A stretch of 47,905 nucleotides of DNA from Nitrosospira sp. 56-18 (GCA_001899235.1 MKVR01000002.1:179222-227126); one strand, 5' to 3'; counted from the first letter of the stretch, positions 34,619-42,416 are shown. The notes: a model not told the origin generated them from the sequence alone. Translations and numbers: made by a program.

Positions 34619-35351
34619 GGGCATTTTCGGGTGGTGGAAGAAATTTACCGGATCTGATTCGTCTGACAGTCCCCGCGTATGCGAAAAAGGACATCCGATG
34701 GATCCCAACTGGAAGATCTGCGCCTATTGCGAGGCCGAGAACCGCGCCCACCAGAAGACAGCTCAGGAACCTTCCCAACCTGTTTCAAGCGAACCACTGC
34801 AAAGGAGCACAGCCATGGAAAGAACAACCACGAAGGTAGAGGGCGCGATATCGCAAGAAGGCCAGGGAGAAACAAAATTCGATACCTCCGGCTTCAATCC
34901 ATATGAGAATGCCCCGCCCCCTAGAAGACCCTCCCCCACCCATCAACGGAGACTTACCGGCGTGCTGGTCACGTTCAAGTGGAGGCTGCAAGGGGAATTG
35001 TTTCCACTATACGAGGGACGCAATGTCATCGGATCGGGCGAGACCTCCGATGTGCACGTCACGACGGACAGGATGATGTCCGGCGAACATGCCGTGATTC
35101 TCTGCCGCGCCGGCAGGGACGAATTGCATGACATGCTGAGCACCAACGGCACCTTTCTCAATGAGAAATATGTGGAAAGGGATGGCGCAGACCTGGTGGA
35201 TGGTGCGTTGATCAAGGCGGGAGCCACTATTTTCGAGTTCCGGAAATTTACCAGCGGGGGCGAAAGGCGTCCGGAAGGAGAAAGAACCGGCTATTACGAG
35301 GATGAAGGCGGCAGCGGGCGATCCCGCTCCCAGGGAGAAACATCGATCTGA
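34596..35351 (+). CDS. Zinc-ribbon FHA domain protein
   Basis: Cytoplasmic protein of 251 residues. The N-terminal zinc finger is C29-x3-H33-x8-C42-x2-C45. A Thr-rich linker with ERTTTKVEG (75-83) could be the phosphothreonine target, much as the TT motif of GarA (inference). The FHA domain is at about 120-220, with GRNVIGSGETSD, MSGEHA and STNGTFLN carrying the phosphothreonine-binding residues. The C-terminal tail is charged. It is comparable to Fha1 of type VI secretion, the scaffold that switches on firing when phosphorylated. ATG 34596 has AGGA nine bases upstream and lies inside the phosphatase gene. Confidence 0.88.
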   Translation: MDSRSKSEGIFGWWKKFTGSDSSDSPRVCEKGHPMDPNWKICAYCEAENRAHQKTAQEPSQPVSSEPLQRSTAMERTTTKVEGAISQEGQGETKFDTSGFNPYENAPPPRRPSPTHQRRLTGVLVTFKWRLQGELFPLYEGRNVIGSGETSDVHVTTDRMMSGEHAVILCRAGRDELHDMLSTNGTFLNEKYVERDGADLVDGALIKAGATIFEFRKFTSGGERRPEGERTGYYEDEGGSGRSRSQGETSI

Positions 35352-35416
35352 CAATGAGGCTACGGCAAGAGGAAGCACATCTGGCGGGATTTGCGGCAAT
35401 CGATGGAGGGAACATC

Positions 35417-36055
35417 GTGAGGATTAGCGCTGTAATGCTGTTGGCCGTGATGACGGGGTGCAGCACCATGGGGGAAAAGCCGGGAAGCTCGGGAATGGCT
35501 GCGCTGGAATGCGGCGCAGTGGGCGCCGGCCTCGCCACCGCAATATGCATCGCGGCGGGCGGCAGTGCCGCGGCCTGCGCCGGCGCCGCCGCTGGCGGTG
35601 GGGCGCTGGGAGCCGGGATCTGCTATACGTATGCCCAGAAGTATGAAAAGCGCCGCCAGGAACTCGCCGGAAAAGAGAATGACCTGGACGCGCGATTGAA
35701 ATATGTGCGTGGGCTGAACGCAGACTCCGAAAAACTGAACCAGGACCTGAGCACGCGCGTAGCACAAGTCTCGAAGCGCACCGACAAGATCGTGGCTCAA
35801 ATAAATGAAGGCACCATTTCCCAACAGGAATTGGTCAGGGAAAGAGAAGGACTGCTCAAGGAGGAAAATACGGCGAAAGACCAGATCGCGCTTGAGAAAA
35901 GCGCACTGGAAGACATGAAGCGGTTCCAGGTGCGCCAAGCCAAGGCAGGAAGCCAAAGCGCGGAACTGGATGCCGAAATCCGCAGGCAGGAGCATCTGCT
36001 GGCCGAAACGCAAAATGCAACCCGGGCGCTCGCGGCACAGCGCCAGCGGATATAG
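35417..36055 (+). CDS. Glycine-zipper coiled-coil lipoprotein
   Basis: Predicted lipoprotein of 212 residues. I chose the GTG at 35417 (GGAGGG six bases upstream), which gives MRISAVMLLAVMTGC, a standard lipoprotein signal with Cys15. An upstream ATG at 35354 would add 21 hydrophilic residues before it. After the Cys comes a Gly/Ala-rich hydrophobic stretch (about 28-68) of glycine-zipper type, which may insert in a membrane, then a coiled coil of about 130 residues to the end. No family recognised. It is paired with a second coiled-coil lipoprotein 18 bases later. Confidence 0.75.
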   Translation: MRISAVMLLAVMTGCSTMGEKPGSSGMAALECGAVGAGLATAICIAAGGSAAACAGAAAGGGALGAGICYTYAQKYEKRRQELAGKENDLDARLKYVRGLNADSEKLNQDLSTRVAQVSKRTDKIVAQINEGTISQQELVREREGLLKEENTAKDQIALEKSALEDMKRFQVRQAKAGSQSAELDAEIRRQEHLLAETQNATRALAAQRQRI

Positions 36056-36073
36056 CCTGGATATCATGCCATT

Positions 36074-36541
36074 GTGGCGAATGAGATGACGGACGGAAGA
36101 GCAGGCATCGGCACATTGACAGCGGCAGCGCTTTTAGTAGCCGGGGTCGGCGGCTGCACCGTCATGCAACTCAAGAAGGACGTGGAGGCCGATGAGCTGC
36201 GGGTGGCGACCAAGGAAGAAGAGCTCAAAACCCAGGAGGCGCGGCAGGCTTCGTTGCAGGAGCAGATCGCCTCGCTGCGCAAGGACCTTGAAACCCGTCA
36301 GGTCACGATGGAAGACTTGCGGTCGCGCCTTGCTCAATTGCAGCAGGCAAACATGAATATGCATGCCCGTACCCAGGAGCAGCAGGCGCTTAAGCGCCGC
36401 CGGGAAATAAAATTGACGGCGCATCAGAAAGAACTGGCCGACATCCAGCAAAGCGACGCAACTATCGAGGAGAAGAAAAGAAAGCTGGAGCATCTCAAGG
36501 AAGAAATCAGGAAATCCCTCAATCTCCTGGTGCACTCCTGA
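36074..36541 (+). CDS. Small coiled-coil lipoprotein
   Basis: Protein of 155 residues (GTG at 36074, or 151 from ATG 36086) with signal sequence and lipobox AGVGGC (Cys28), then a continuous coiled coil with heptads to the end (EEELKTQEARQASLQEQIAS, EEKKRKLEHLKEEIRKSL). It is likely anchored to the outer membrane and may pair with the preceding lipoprotein. In the type VI threonine-phosphorylation pathway the sensor arm also includes an outer-membrane lipoprotein (TagQ); this gene pair holds a similar place, without visible homology. Confidence 0.75.
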   Translation: MANEMTDGRAGIGTLTAAALLVAGVGGCTVMQLKKDVEADELRVATKEEELKTQEARQASLQEQIASLRKDLETRQVTMEDLRSRLAQLQQANMNMHARTQEQQALKRRREIKLTAHQKELADIQQSDATIEEKKRKLEHLKEEIRKSLNLLVHS

Positions 36542-36547
36542 TCCGGC

Positions 36548-37714
36548 ATGAAACAGATATGCATCCGCAAAGAAACCGCCATCCTGGTATTGATGGCGGC
36601 CTTCCTTGGCGGCTACGTTGCCGGGCCTGCTCTGCCCTGGATGAAGGAAGCAGACGTTCCGCCAGGTGCGCGGCCGTCTGAAACCAACGAACCGGCAATC
36701 AGGCACTACGCGGAAGCACTGGTTCACATAGAGCGCGACGCAATGTTTTCAACACCTGCCGACAGCCCCCAGGAAATCGTCGCTTCATCCCTGAGAGCTT
36801 ATCTCGGGCAAAAAGATCCTTACTCGGATTTCCTCACGAAGGAAGAATATGCAAAATTCATGGAAGCGAGCCGCGGGGAGCAGACTGGGATTGGCATGGA
36901 TATCGAAAAACGGCGCAATGGAGACATCCTCTGCTATCCCATCCCGAATGGTCCCGCCGCACAGGCGGGAGTCAAGCCGGGAGAGCAGTTGCTTTCGCTC
37001 GATGGCGTTGCCACGCGCGGGAAATCCCTTCCCGCTATCGTCTCCCTGGCTGCCGGCAGACAGGGAGTCCCCATCGTGGCCGAACTGGAGAACAGTAGCG
37101 GCAACCGCAGGCTGGTGTCCATCATTCGCGCCAGATTCTCTGCCCAGCCGGTATCGGAATATACCCATCGCTCCAGCCGCATTATCAGGCTTGCCAGCTT
37201 CACGCCCAATACCAGGCAGGAGCTCGACTACCTCGTTTCGAAACAGCGCCAGCATGACTATATCATCATCGATCTGCGCGGCTGTGGCGGAGGGGATTTT
37301 TATGCCGCGGTGGATTCGGCAATGCTCTTCCTGGCGAAAGGCGAAGAGATCGTTTCGGTAAGCGGGCGGTCCGGCAGCCAGGATTATTCGGCCACGATTT
37401 CGCATGTGCCTCCCGCGCAGCGCATTTTCCTGTGGCAGGATGAATTCACCGCCAGCGCAGCGGAGATATTCATCGCCGCGCTCACGGAAAATGATCGCGG
37501 CATTTCGGTCGGCACGGCAACTGCCGGAAAAGGAACCCGGCAGGACATCATCAAGCTGCAGGATGGCGCAGCATTGATTCTGACCACCGGGTACCTTCTG
37601 ACCCCGCGGGGAGTCGAATTCGACGGCTCAGGCTTGAGACCCATGCATCAGGTCGAGGGGGATGCTCCCGATGAGGATGATTTTTTAAGCAAAACGGCGA
37701 TGTTGACGGGTTGA
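36548..37714 (+). CDS. S41-family C-terminal processing protease
   Basis: Membrane-anchored or periplasmic serine protease of 388 residues. N-terminal signal anchor at 9-30, PDZ domain about 110-195 (GIGMDIEKRRNGD, GPAAQAGVKPGEQLLSLDG) and the S41 catalytic core with IIDLRGCGGGDF, nucleophile S303 in TASAAEIF and general base K328 in TAGKGT. All catalytic residues are visible. The place inside a phosphorelay operon suggests regulated cleavage of an envelope partner, perhaps the kinase or VWA ectodomain (inference). It is six bases after the small lipoprotein gene. Confidence 0.9.
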   Translation: MKQICIRKETAILVLMAAFLGGYVAGPALPWMKEADVPPGARPSETNEPAIRHYAEALVHIERDAMFSTPADSPQEIVASSLRAYLGQKDPYSDFLTKEEYAKFMEASRGEQTGIGMDIEKRRNGDILCYPIPNGPAAQAGVKPGEQLLSLDGVATRGKSLPAIVSLAAGRQGVPIVAELENSSGNRRLVSIIRARFSAQPVSEYTHRSSRIIRLASFTPNTRQELDYLVSKQRQHDYIIIDLRGCGGGDFYAAVDSAMLFLAKGEEIVSVSGRSGSQDYSATISHVPPAQRIFLWQDEFTASAAEIFIAALTENDRGISVGTATAGKGTRQDIIKLQDGAALILTTGYLLTPRGVEFDGSGLRPMHQVEGDAPDEDDFLSKTAMLTG

Positions 37715-37741
37715 GCGAGCCTGAAGGAATGGAGCGATGGC

Positions 37742-39070
37742 ATGGAAAACGATGACCTGGTCGGCACGATAGTTCATGGCAGCTATGCCATCATCTCCAA
37801 GCTCGGCGAAGGCGCGATGGGAAGGGTTTACCTGGCCGAAAATGCCCTTGTGAAGGACAAGAAATACGCTATAAAAGTTCTCAAACGGGAATTGACCCGG
37901 AGTCCGAATTTCAAGCAGCAGTTCTACGATGAGGCCGCGCACCAGGCGCAGCTTTCCCATCCCAATATCGTTCAGATGTACGATTATTTTCAGGTGGGCG
38001 AGGACTATTTTCTTGTCCTCGAATACGTCGACGGCCGCTCGCTGGCCGACATGATCGATGCGCTGGATGGTCCGATGCCGGAGAAGCAGGCCCTGGCCAT
38101 CTTCAAGGGCATCCTCGCGGGTCTCAATTGCGCGCACGAGAAAGCCATCCTGCACCGCGATATCAAGGCGTCGAATGTGATGGTCGATAGCTCCAATCGC
38201 GCCCTCCTGACCGATTTCGGCATCGCACGGCAGATTGGGGGCGAACATGCGGCCAATCTGGGACGCGTCATTGGCACTCCCGAATACATGAGCCCGGAGC
38301 AGTTCGTCAATTCCGACAAGATTGACCACCGGTCGGACGTGTATTCGGCAGGCATTCTCCTGTTCGAAATGCTTACCGGGCAGCTTCCATTCAAGGGCGC
38401 CACCCAGGACGTACTCAAGGCGCAGCACGTAGGCACGCCCATTCCCAATCCTCGCACGATCAATCCCAGGCTCAAAAAACCCCTGGCTGAAATGATATTG
38501 AAGGCGACCGAGAAGAATCCAGACGCCAGATATCAGGGCTGTCTCGCTTTCCTGAAAGCGATCGAATCGTATGAACGGGGCACAAGCTGGAAAATCTGGG
38601 GACTGAGCCTGTCCATCCTCCTCGCGGCAAGCATATGGTATTTTGTGCAAAACCTGAAAGCAGTCAGGACCCTGGCAACCCTTGCAACCGATAACTATGC
38701 GTTGCTGTGCCGGGAAGCGGAGATATTGAAGCGCAAGGAAACAGGCTTGCATGTCGCGTCGGAAACCGGCAACGCGGAGATGGTGGAAGCATTTTCACGA
38801 CATGTGAAGGACCATAATGCGAATATCGAGAAATTTTATGAAGACTATGCCAATGCACTCCGCGAATTGGCAAAATTCCGCACAGCTACCGCACACAAGG
38901 TATTTGCCGCGCCGGAACAAATAGATGAAGCGCAGCGTGCGCGATACGAGCAGGCCGATGAATTGAAGCGGGCGCGATTCTGGGAACTCACCGGCGGGGA
39001 CTACGAGAGATTCAGGAATAGCGGCGAAGATCCATCGAAGGCAGCGATGCTGGCGCAGTGCCCGCCCTGA
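37742..39070 (+). CDS. Transmembrane Ser/Thr protein kinase (PpkA/PknB-like)
   Basis: Hanks-type kinase of 442 residues. Glycine loop GEGAMGRVY (22-30), K45 in AIKVLK, catalytic HRDIKASN (D140, N145), DFG at 158-160, GTPEYMSPEQ in the activation region: a complete active kinase. A single transmembrane helix lies at about 284-303, then a periplasmic domain of about 140 residues that is helical and charged, without PASTA repeats. It would sense an envelope signal and phosphorylate the FHA proteins in the same operon. The upstream gap is 27 bases. A second, weaker start is not needed. Confidence 0.94.
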   Translation: MENDDLVGTIVHGSYAIISKLGEGAMGRVYLAENALVKDKKYAIKVLKRELTRSPNFKQQFYDEAAHQAQLSHPNIVQMYDYFQVGEDYFLVLEYVDGRSLADMIDALDGPMPEKQALAIFKGILAGLNCAHEKAILHRDIKASNVMVDSSNRALLTDFGIARQIGGEHAANLGRVIGTPEYMSPEQFVNSDKIDHRSDVYSAGILLFEMLTGQLPFKGATQDVLKAQHVGTPIPNPRTINPRLKKPLAEMILKATEKNPDARYQGCLAFLKAIESYERGTSWKIWGLSLSILLAASIWYFVQNLKAVRTLATLATDNYALLCREAEILKRKETGLHVASETGNAEMVEAFSRHVKDHNANIEKFYEDYANALRELAKFRTATAHKVFAAPEQIDEAQRARYEQADELKRARFWELTGGDYERFRNSGEDPSKAAMLAQCPP

Positions 39071-39086
39071 CGGCAGCCTGGAGCAG

Positions 39087-39100
39087 GGCAGCGGTCTGCC
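39087..39100 (+). terminator. Weak hairpin after the kinase gene
   Basis: GGCAG-CGGT-CTGCC followed by GGTCTTTCT between the kinase and the DUF5675 gene (64-base gap). The five-bp stem and broken T-run suggest at most attenuation, not full termination. Confidence 0.25.
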
Positions 39101-39134
39101 GGTCTTTCTATTCGAGATAAAAAGGAGAATTGAA

Positions 39135-39527
39135 ATGGAACTGCAGGTAAAACGGACGGATTTCTTCGATAACAGCACGATAGGCGAACTGTCGGTAAAC
39201 GGACAATTTGAATGCTATACGCTGGAAGACAAGGTCAGGCCGGTCAAAATCAAGGGAGAGACTGCGATTCCGGCCGGACGCTATGAGGTCATCATCAACT
39301 ACTCCCAACGTTTCGATCGTCTGCTCCCGCTTTTGCTCAGCGTCCCCAATTTTGAAGGCGTGCGTATCCATCCCGGCAATACAGCGGCCGATACCGAGGG
39401 GTGCATATTGGTGGGTGTGACGAAAGAGCAGGAATTCATAGGTCAAAGCAGGGTGGCGTTCGAACAGCTTTTCGCCAAGCTGAAACCCGCGTCCGAAACT
39501 GAAAAGATATTCATCGAGATAGCATGA
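39135..39527 (+). CDS. DUF5675 family protein
   Basis: Protein of 130 residues of the DUF5675 family. Conserved features are FECYTLEDKVRP, TAIPAGRYEV, and VRIHPGNTAADTEGCILVG with a His and a Gly-Cys pair that recalls the HxxxxxxGC arrangement of L,D-transpeptidases. Family members occur in phages and near secretion systems; a peptidoglycan-related activity is suspected but not shown. A strong AGGAGA lies seven bases before the ATG. The stop overlaps the start of the secreted Cys-rich gene (ATGA). Confidence 0.83.
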   Translation: MELQVKRTDFFDNSTIGELSVNGQFECYTLEDKVRPVKIKGETAIPAGRYEVIINYSQRFDRLLPLLLSVPNFEGVRIHPGNTAADTEGCILVGVTKEQEFIGQSRVAFEQLFAKLKPASETEKIFIEIA

Positions 39528-40072
39528 AAGTACAGGCACTCCGCCAAATCACACTGGGCTTCCTGAAAACTTTCGCTCTTGGCTTTGCTATCCTGGCTTC
39601 TTCCGGAGCCTCGGCGCAAGAGGCGCCCACCCCCTTCCTGCACGACAAGACATATATGCTTCCATCGGGGAAAAAAGTTGCAGTGAAATTCCGCGAGCGC
39701 CGCTGCGCCCCTGGCGAATGCCGCGAGGTCGACGCGGGCGTCTGGGGGATGGATGGAGGCATACCCCGATTTGTCACCGAAACTTTCTCGGTGGTCATCG
39801 ACGGCAAGCAATTCCTCATTCCCGAGAAATTCTACAGGGACCTGACCAATACCACCCATCTCGCCGTTTCCGAAATGCATGAGCAAATCATCATGGAGCT
39901 CCAGGGAGGAGAAGGCACCGGTGCCTACAAGGCCAAGTTCATGCTCGGCGGCATGTGCGGATTCGAGCGAAAAATTTGCGGTGAAATATGCAATGAAATC
40001 TGGGAACAAAGTGTGTGGCATAACTCGTTCGCATACACGTCCGATCCATTTTGCAAAAGCGGAATTCAGTGA
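39524..40072 (+). CDS. Secreted Cys-rich protein, possible immunity partner
   Basis: Unrecognised protein of 182 residues with a signal peptide (1-32, cleavage near ASAQE) and six cysteines in the mature part (CAPGEC, MCGFERKICGEIC and a last FCKS), fitting a disulfide-bonded periplasmic protein. It is translationally coupled to the DUF5675 gene and is followed by the PAAR-like gene. This order (possible cell-wall enzyme, periplasmic protein, spike tip) is like effector-immunity-PAAR groups of type VI secretion, which is inference only. Confidence 0.7.
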   Translation: MKVQALRQITLGFLKTFALGFAILASSGASAQEAPTPFLHDKTYMLPSGKKVAVKFRERRCAPGECREVDAGVWGMDGGIPRFVTETFSVVIDGKQFLIPEKFYRDLTNTTHLAVSEMHEQIIMELQGGEGTGAYKAKFMLGGMCGFERKICGEICNEIWEQSVWHNSFAYTSDPFCKSGIQ

Positions 40073-40120
40073 AAACCCATTCCGCAAATATCAATCGAAA
40101 CTCGACAAGGAGACCCGGCC

Positions 40121-40510
40121 ATGCCGAATCACGTTTGTAATGGCGCAACGCTGACATGCAGTTTCGGGCTCGCACCGAGTCAGCTTGCCGTATTGCCCGT
40201 CAACAGGATGATGACAAGCAGCCAGCCCGCAGCCACCATCATGGATTACAAGCCCATGGTAAATATCCTCCCCTTTGGCGCATGTACCAGTCTCGCCAAT
40301 CCGGCCGTGGCCGCAGCCACATCCGCGGCTTTTGGCGTGCTTACCCCGCAACCCTGCATCCCCTTCACGGCGGCCCCCTGGGTGCCGGGCGCCGCAACTG
40401 TCCTGTTGGGAAATCAGCCCTCCCTGGATAATGTCTCGACGCTCAATTGCGTCTGGGGAGGAATCATCCAGGTTGCCGCTTCCGGACAATTCAAGGAACT
40501 CATTCCATAG
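40121..40510 (+). CDS. PAAR-like spike tip protein (DUF4280)
   Basis: Protein of 129 residues of the DUF4280/PAAR-like family: HVCNGATLTCSFG at the N terminus, MDYKPMVNILPFGACTSLANP in the middle, PQPCIPFTAAPW and the C-terminal LNCVWGGIIQV. The Cys pattern of the family is present. Such proteins sharpen the gp5 spike in CIS. The structural operon on the other strand has no PAAR gene, so this should be the missing tip (Afp10 role). AAGGAGA precedes the ATG. Confidence 0.9.
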   Translation: MPNHVCNGATLTCSFGLAPSQLAVLPVNRMMTSSQPAATIMDYKPMVNILPFGACTSLANPAVAAATSAAFGVLTPQPCIPFTAAPWVPGAATVLLGNQPSLDNVSTLNCVWGGIIQVAASGQFKELIP

Positions 40511-40772
40511 TATTGAACCTGGCTGTATTCGAACCGCCCCGAAAAGCCATCCACCTCTTTCGCGTTTCCCTTTCCCATGTTCCTCCAGTTTTCTTCTCTG
40601 ACGGGCATGCTTCTTCCCGGATACTCCGTTCCCCCCGGCATTTTGTACGTTACCGCACAGACCGGGAAGACAGGGTACGAGATTCTCAATTCCCTATATT
40701 TAATATAGGTATTAGCGCGCTCGAACAAGGTTTTCGGAAAACACCGGTATAGGCGAACTTAAAGGGGATGGC
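40511..40772. other. Intergenic region before the sigma-54 activator
   Basis: A region of 262 bases with no convincing gene. It holds the 17-bp palindrome at 40693-40709 and an AT-rich patch around it (TATATTTAATAT) that could serve as a -10 region. No sigma-54 element was found, so the activator is probably made from a housekeeping promoter. Confidence 0.5.
40693..40709. promoter_or_regulatory. 17-bp palindrome, candidate operator
   Basis: CCTATATT-T-AATATAGG: perfect 8-bp arms around one base, 64 bases before the activator ATG. The AT-rich arms overlap a possible -10 hexamer, so a repressor or autoregulator site is plausible. Confidence 0.45.
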
Positions 40773-41855
40773 ATGAACTACGAAGAGTATGAGCCTTGCC
40801 GCAGGGGAAAAGCGGATGCGCAAAGACTGTTTGCCGCGGAAGACGGCATGGCTGAATCAGGAATCAGGACGGACAAATTTCTCCTTCTGGGCCGCTCCGA
40901 GGCCTTCATCCGCATGATTGCGTTAATCGACAAACTTGCAAAAGTGCAAGCGCCGCTACTCATCGAAGGCGAAACCGGAACAGGCAAGGAAATGGCGGCA
41001 CGCGCCATACATTATCGTGGAGCCCGGCGCGACCAGGCATTCGTTCCGATAAATTGTGGAGCGGTTCCGGATAATCTGGTCGAAAGCGAACTTTTCGGAC
41101 ACATCAAGGGCGCATTTACCGATGCCCGGATAGACCGGCCTGGCCTGGTGGAAACCGCCGCGGGAGGAACCCTGTTTCTCGACGAAGTCGATGCCCTCAC
41201 GCCCCGCGCCCAGGTGACGCTGTTGCGATTTCTCCAGGATGGCAGTTACCGCCCCATCGGCGCCCGTGTAGAGCGCAAGGTGGATGTCCGCATCATCGCT
41301 GCCACCAATAGCCGCCTGGAGGATCTGGTGAAAACGGGGGCTTTCCGCCCGGATTTACTGTACAGGCTGCGAATTCTCGGGATGAAGCTGCCGCCGCTTC
41401 GTGAGCGGGAAGATGACGCCGCATTATTGGCGAATGCCTTTTTCGAGCGCTGCAAGCAGCAGTTTCCCTGTAATGCCAGGGAGATCGATGAGCGGAGTTG
41501 CAACTGGTTCCGAAGCTATCCCTGGCCGGGGAATGTCCGCGAACTGGAGGGATTGGTATACCGCCAGGCGGTCATCTGCGATGATACCACGCTGCGATTG
41601 ACATGCCCCGCCGGAGTCGACTCCGGAGTTGAGGATGGAATCGGCCACCGCATGTCCAACCTATGCACACACAGCTATTCCACCTACTCGTCGGCGAAAT
41701 CCGCGGCACTGGAACAATTTGAACAGGAATATCTCAGCCGTTTGATGACGCGAGCACATGGCAATGTCAGCCAGGCTGCCCGTCTCGCAGGAAAGGAGAG
41801 GCGCGCGCTGGGCAAACTGTTAAAAAAGCATGGAATCAGGGCGCGCGAGCTGTGA
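40773..41855 (+). CDS. Sigma-54-dependent transcriptional activator
   Basis: Enhancer-binding protein of 360 residues without a receiver domain; only about 35 residues precede the AAA+ core. Walker A GETGTGKE (66-73), sigma-54 contact loop GAFTDA (113-118; the usual GAFTGA with Asp117, a variant found naturally in the family), Walker B TLFLDEVD (133-140), R-finger region FRPDLLYRL, sensor [12 protein letters not shown]-terminal Fis-type helix-turn-helix lies at about 330-355 ([20 protein letters not shown]). With no N-terminal sensor it must be controlled by level, by a partner or by phosphorylation. It is the expected activator of the three sigma-54 promoters in this cluster. GGGG precedes the ATG. 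Confidence 0.93.
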   Translation: MNYEEYEPCRRGKADAQRLFAAEDGMAESGIRTDKFLLLGRSEAFIRMIALIDKLAKVQAPLLIEGETGTGKEMAARAIHYRGARRDQAFVPINCGAVPDNLVESELFGHIKGAFTDARIDRPGLVETAAGGTLFLDEVDALTPRAQVTLLRFLQDGSYRPIGARVERKVDVRIIAATNSRLEDLVKTGAFRPDLLYRLRILGMKLPPLREREDDAALLANAFFERCKQQFPCNAREIDERSCNWFRSYPWPGNVRELEGLVYRQAVICDDTTLRLTCPAGVDSGVEDGIGHRMSNLCTHSYSTYSSAKSAALEQFEQEYLSRLMTRAHGNVSQAARLAGKERRALGKLLKKHGIRAREL

Positions 41856-41864
41856 CAAAACTGA

Positions 41865-41876
41865 CCCAGGTGGGTG
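41865..41876. promoter_or_regulatory. Candidate activator site before the 98-residue gene
   Basis: ACCCAGGTGGGT, a compact perfect dyad starting 175 bases upstream of the -24 GG at 42040. The half-sites are the same ones seen in the divergent control region. Confidence 0.5.
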
Positions 41877-42038
41877 ATATTTGGCACACTTGCCAGAACC
41901 CGTTAAACAGGCCCCGCACCTGGGTTTGTTCAGGTGATCGCTTCCCGGTTCGGCATCCGGACACGCATCCCTCTCGCATGAAAAAACTGATGTCCCGCTT
42001 TGTCAACGCATGCAGCTGCCAGGCAGTTTCTTATTCAA

Positions 42039-42054
42039 GGGCACAATTTTTGCT
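42039..42054 (+). promoter_or_regulatory. Sigma-54 promoter of the 98-residue gene
   Basis: GGGCACAATTTTTGCT: GG 42040-42041, ten bases, GC 42052-42053; GGCAC and TTGC agree with the consensus. The predicted start is near 42065, 38 bases before the ATG at 42103, which rules out the longer reading frame from 42010. Confidence 0.7.
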
Positions 42055-42102
42055 TCTGTATTGAACAGATCAATTGCATATCATCGCACGTTCAAGGAAG
42101 CA

Positions 42103-42399
42103 ATGCCGATGACACCCGAGAGGACGAAGTCCGAACCCGGACCGTATACAGGTACGGATCCCCGCCTGGAAATAATAGAGTATCTGCATCTGCATCCCTA
42201 CGCTGCAGACACCGTGGATGGCATCATCCACTGGTGGCTCTCCCGCCAGCGATACGAGACGGCGAAGGCGGTGATACAGCGCGCCCTCGACGACCTGGTG
42301 AACCAAGGCGTCATCGATTGCGTGCAAGCCGCGGACAATACCAGGGTTTTCCGGCTATCCCTGGATCGCAAATCGCAGGAACCGCCGAGGAATGAGTAG
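42103..42399 (+). CDS. Small winged-helix-like protein in the sigma-54 regulon
   Basis: Protein of 98 residues. The core (RLEIIEYLHLHPYAADTVDG, then ETAKAVIQRALDDLVNQGVI and a short beta pair ending TRVFRLSL) reads like a winged helix-turn-helix. Similar small proteins are annotated only as hypothetical. Start 42103 is supported by AAGGAAG and by the promoter at 42039-42054. As the third sigma-54 target next to the activator it may be a co-regulator or anti-activator, but this is inference. Confidence 0.75.
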   Translation: MPMTPERTKSEPGPYTGTDPRLEIIEYLHLHPYAADTVDGIIHWWLSRQRYETAKAVIQRALDDLVNQGVIDCVQAADNTRVFRLSLDRKSQEPPRNE

Positions 42400-42416
42400 A
42401 GAAGATAAAAAAGAAT

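Noticed and set aside
40885-41130. GAFTDA instead of GAFTGA as a sign of a dead sigma-54 activator
   Set aside because: The Gly-to-Asp variant occurs naturally in the family, and all other ATPase motifs are intact; three matching promoters argue for activity.
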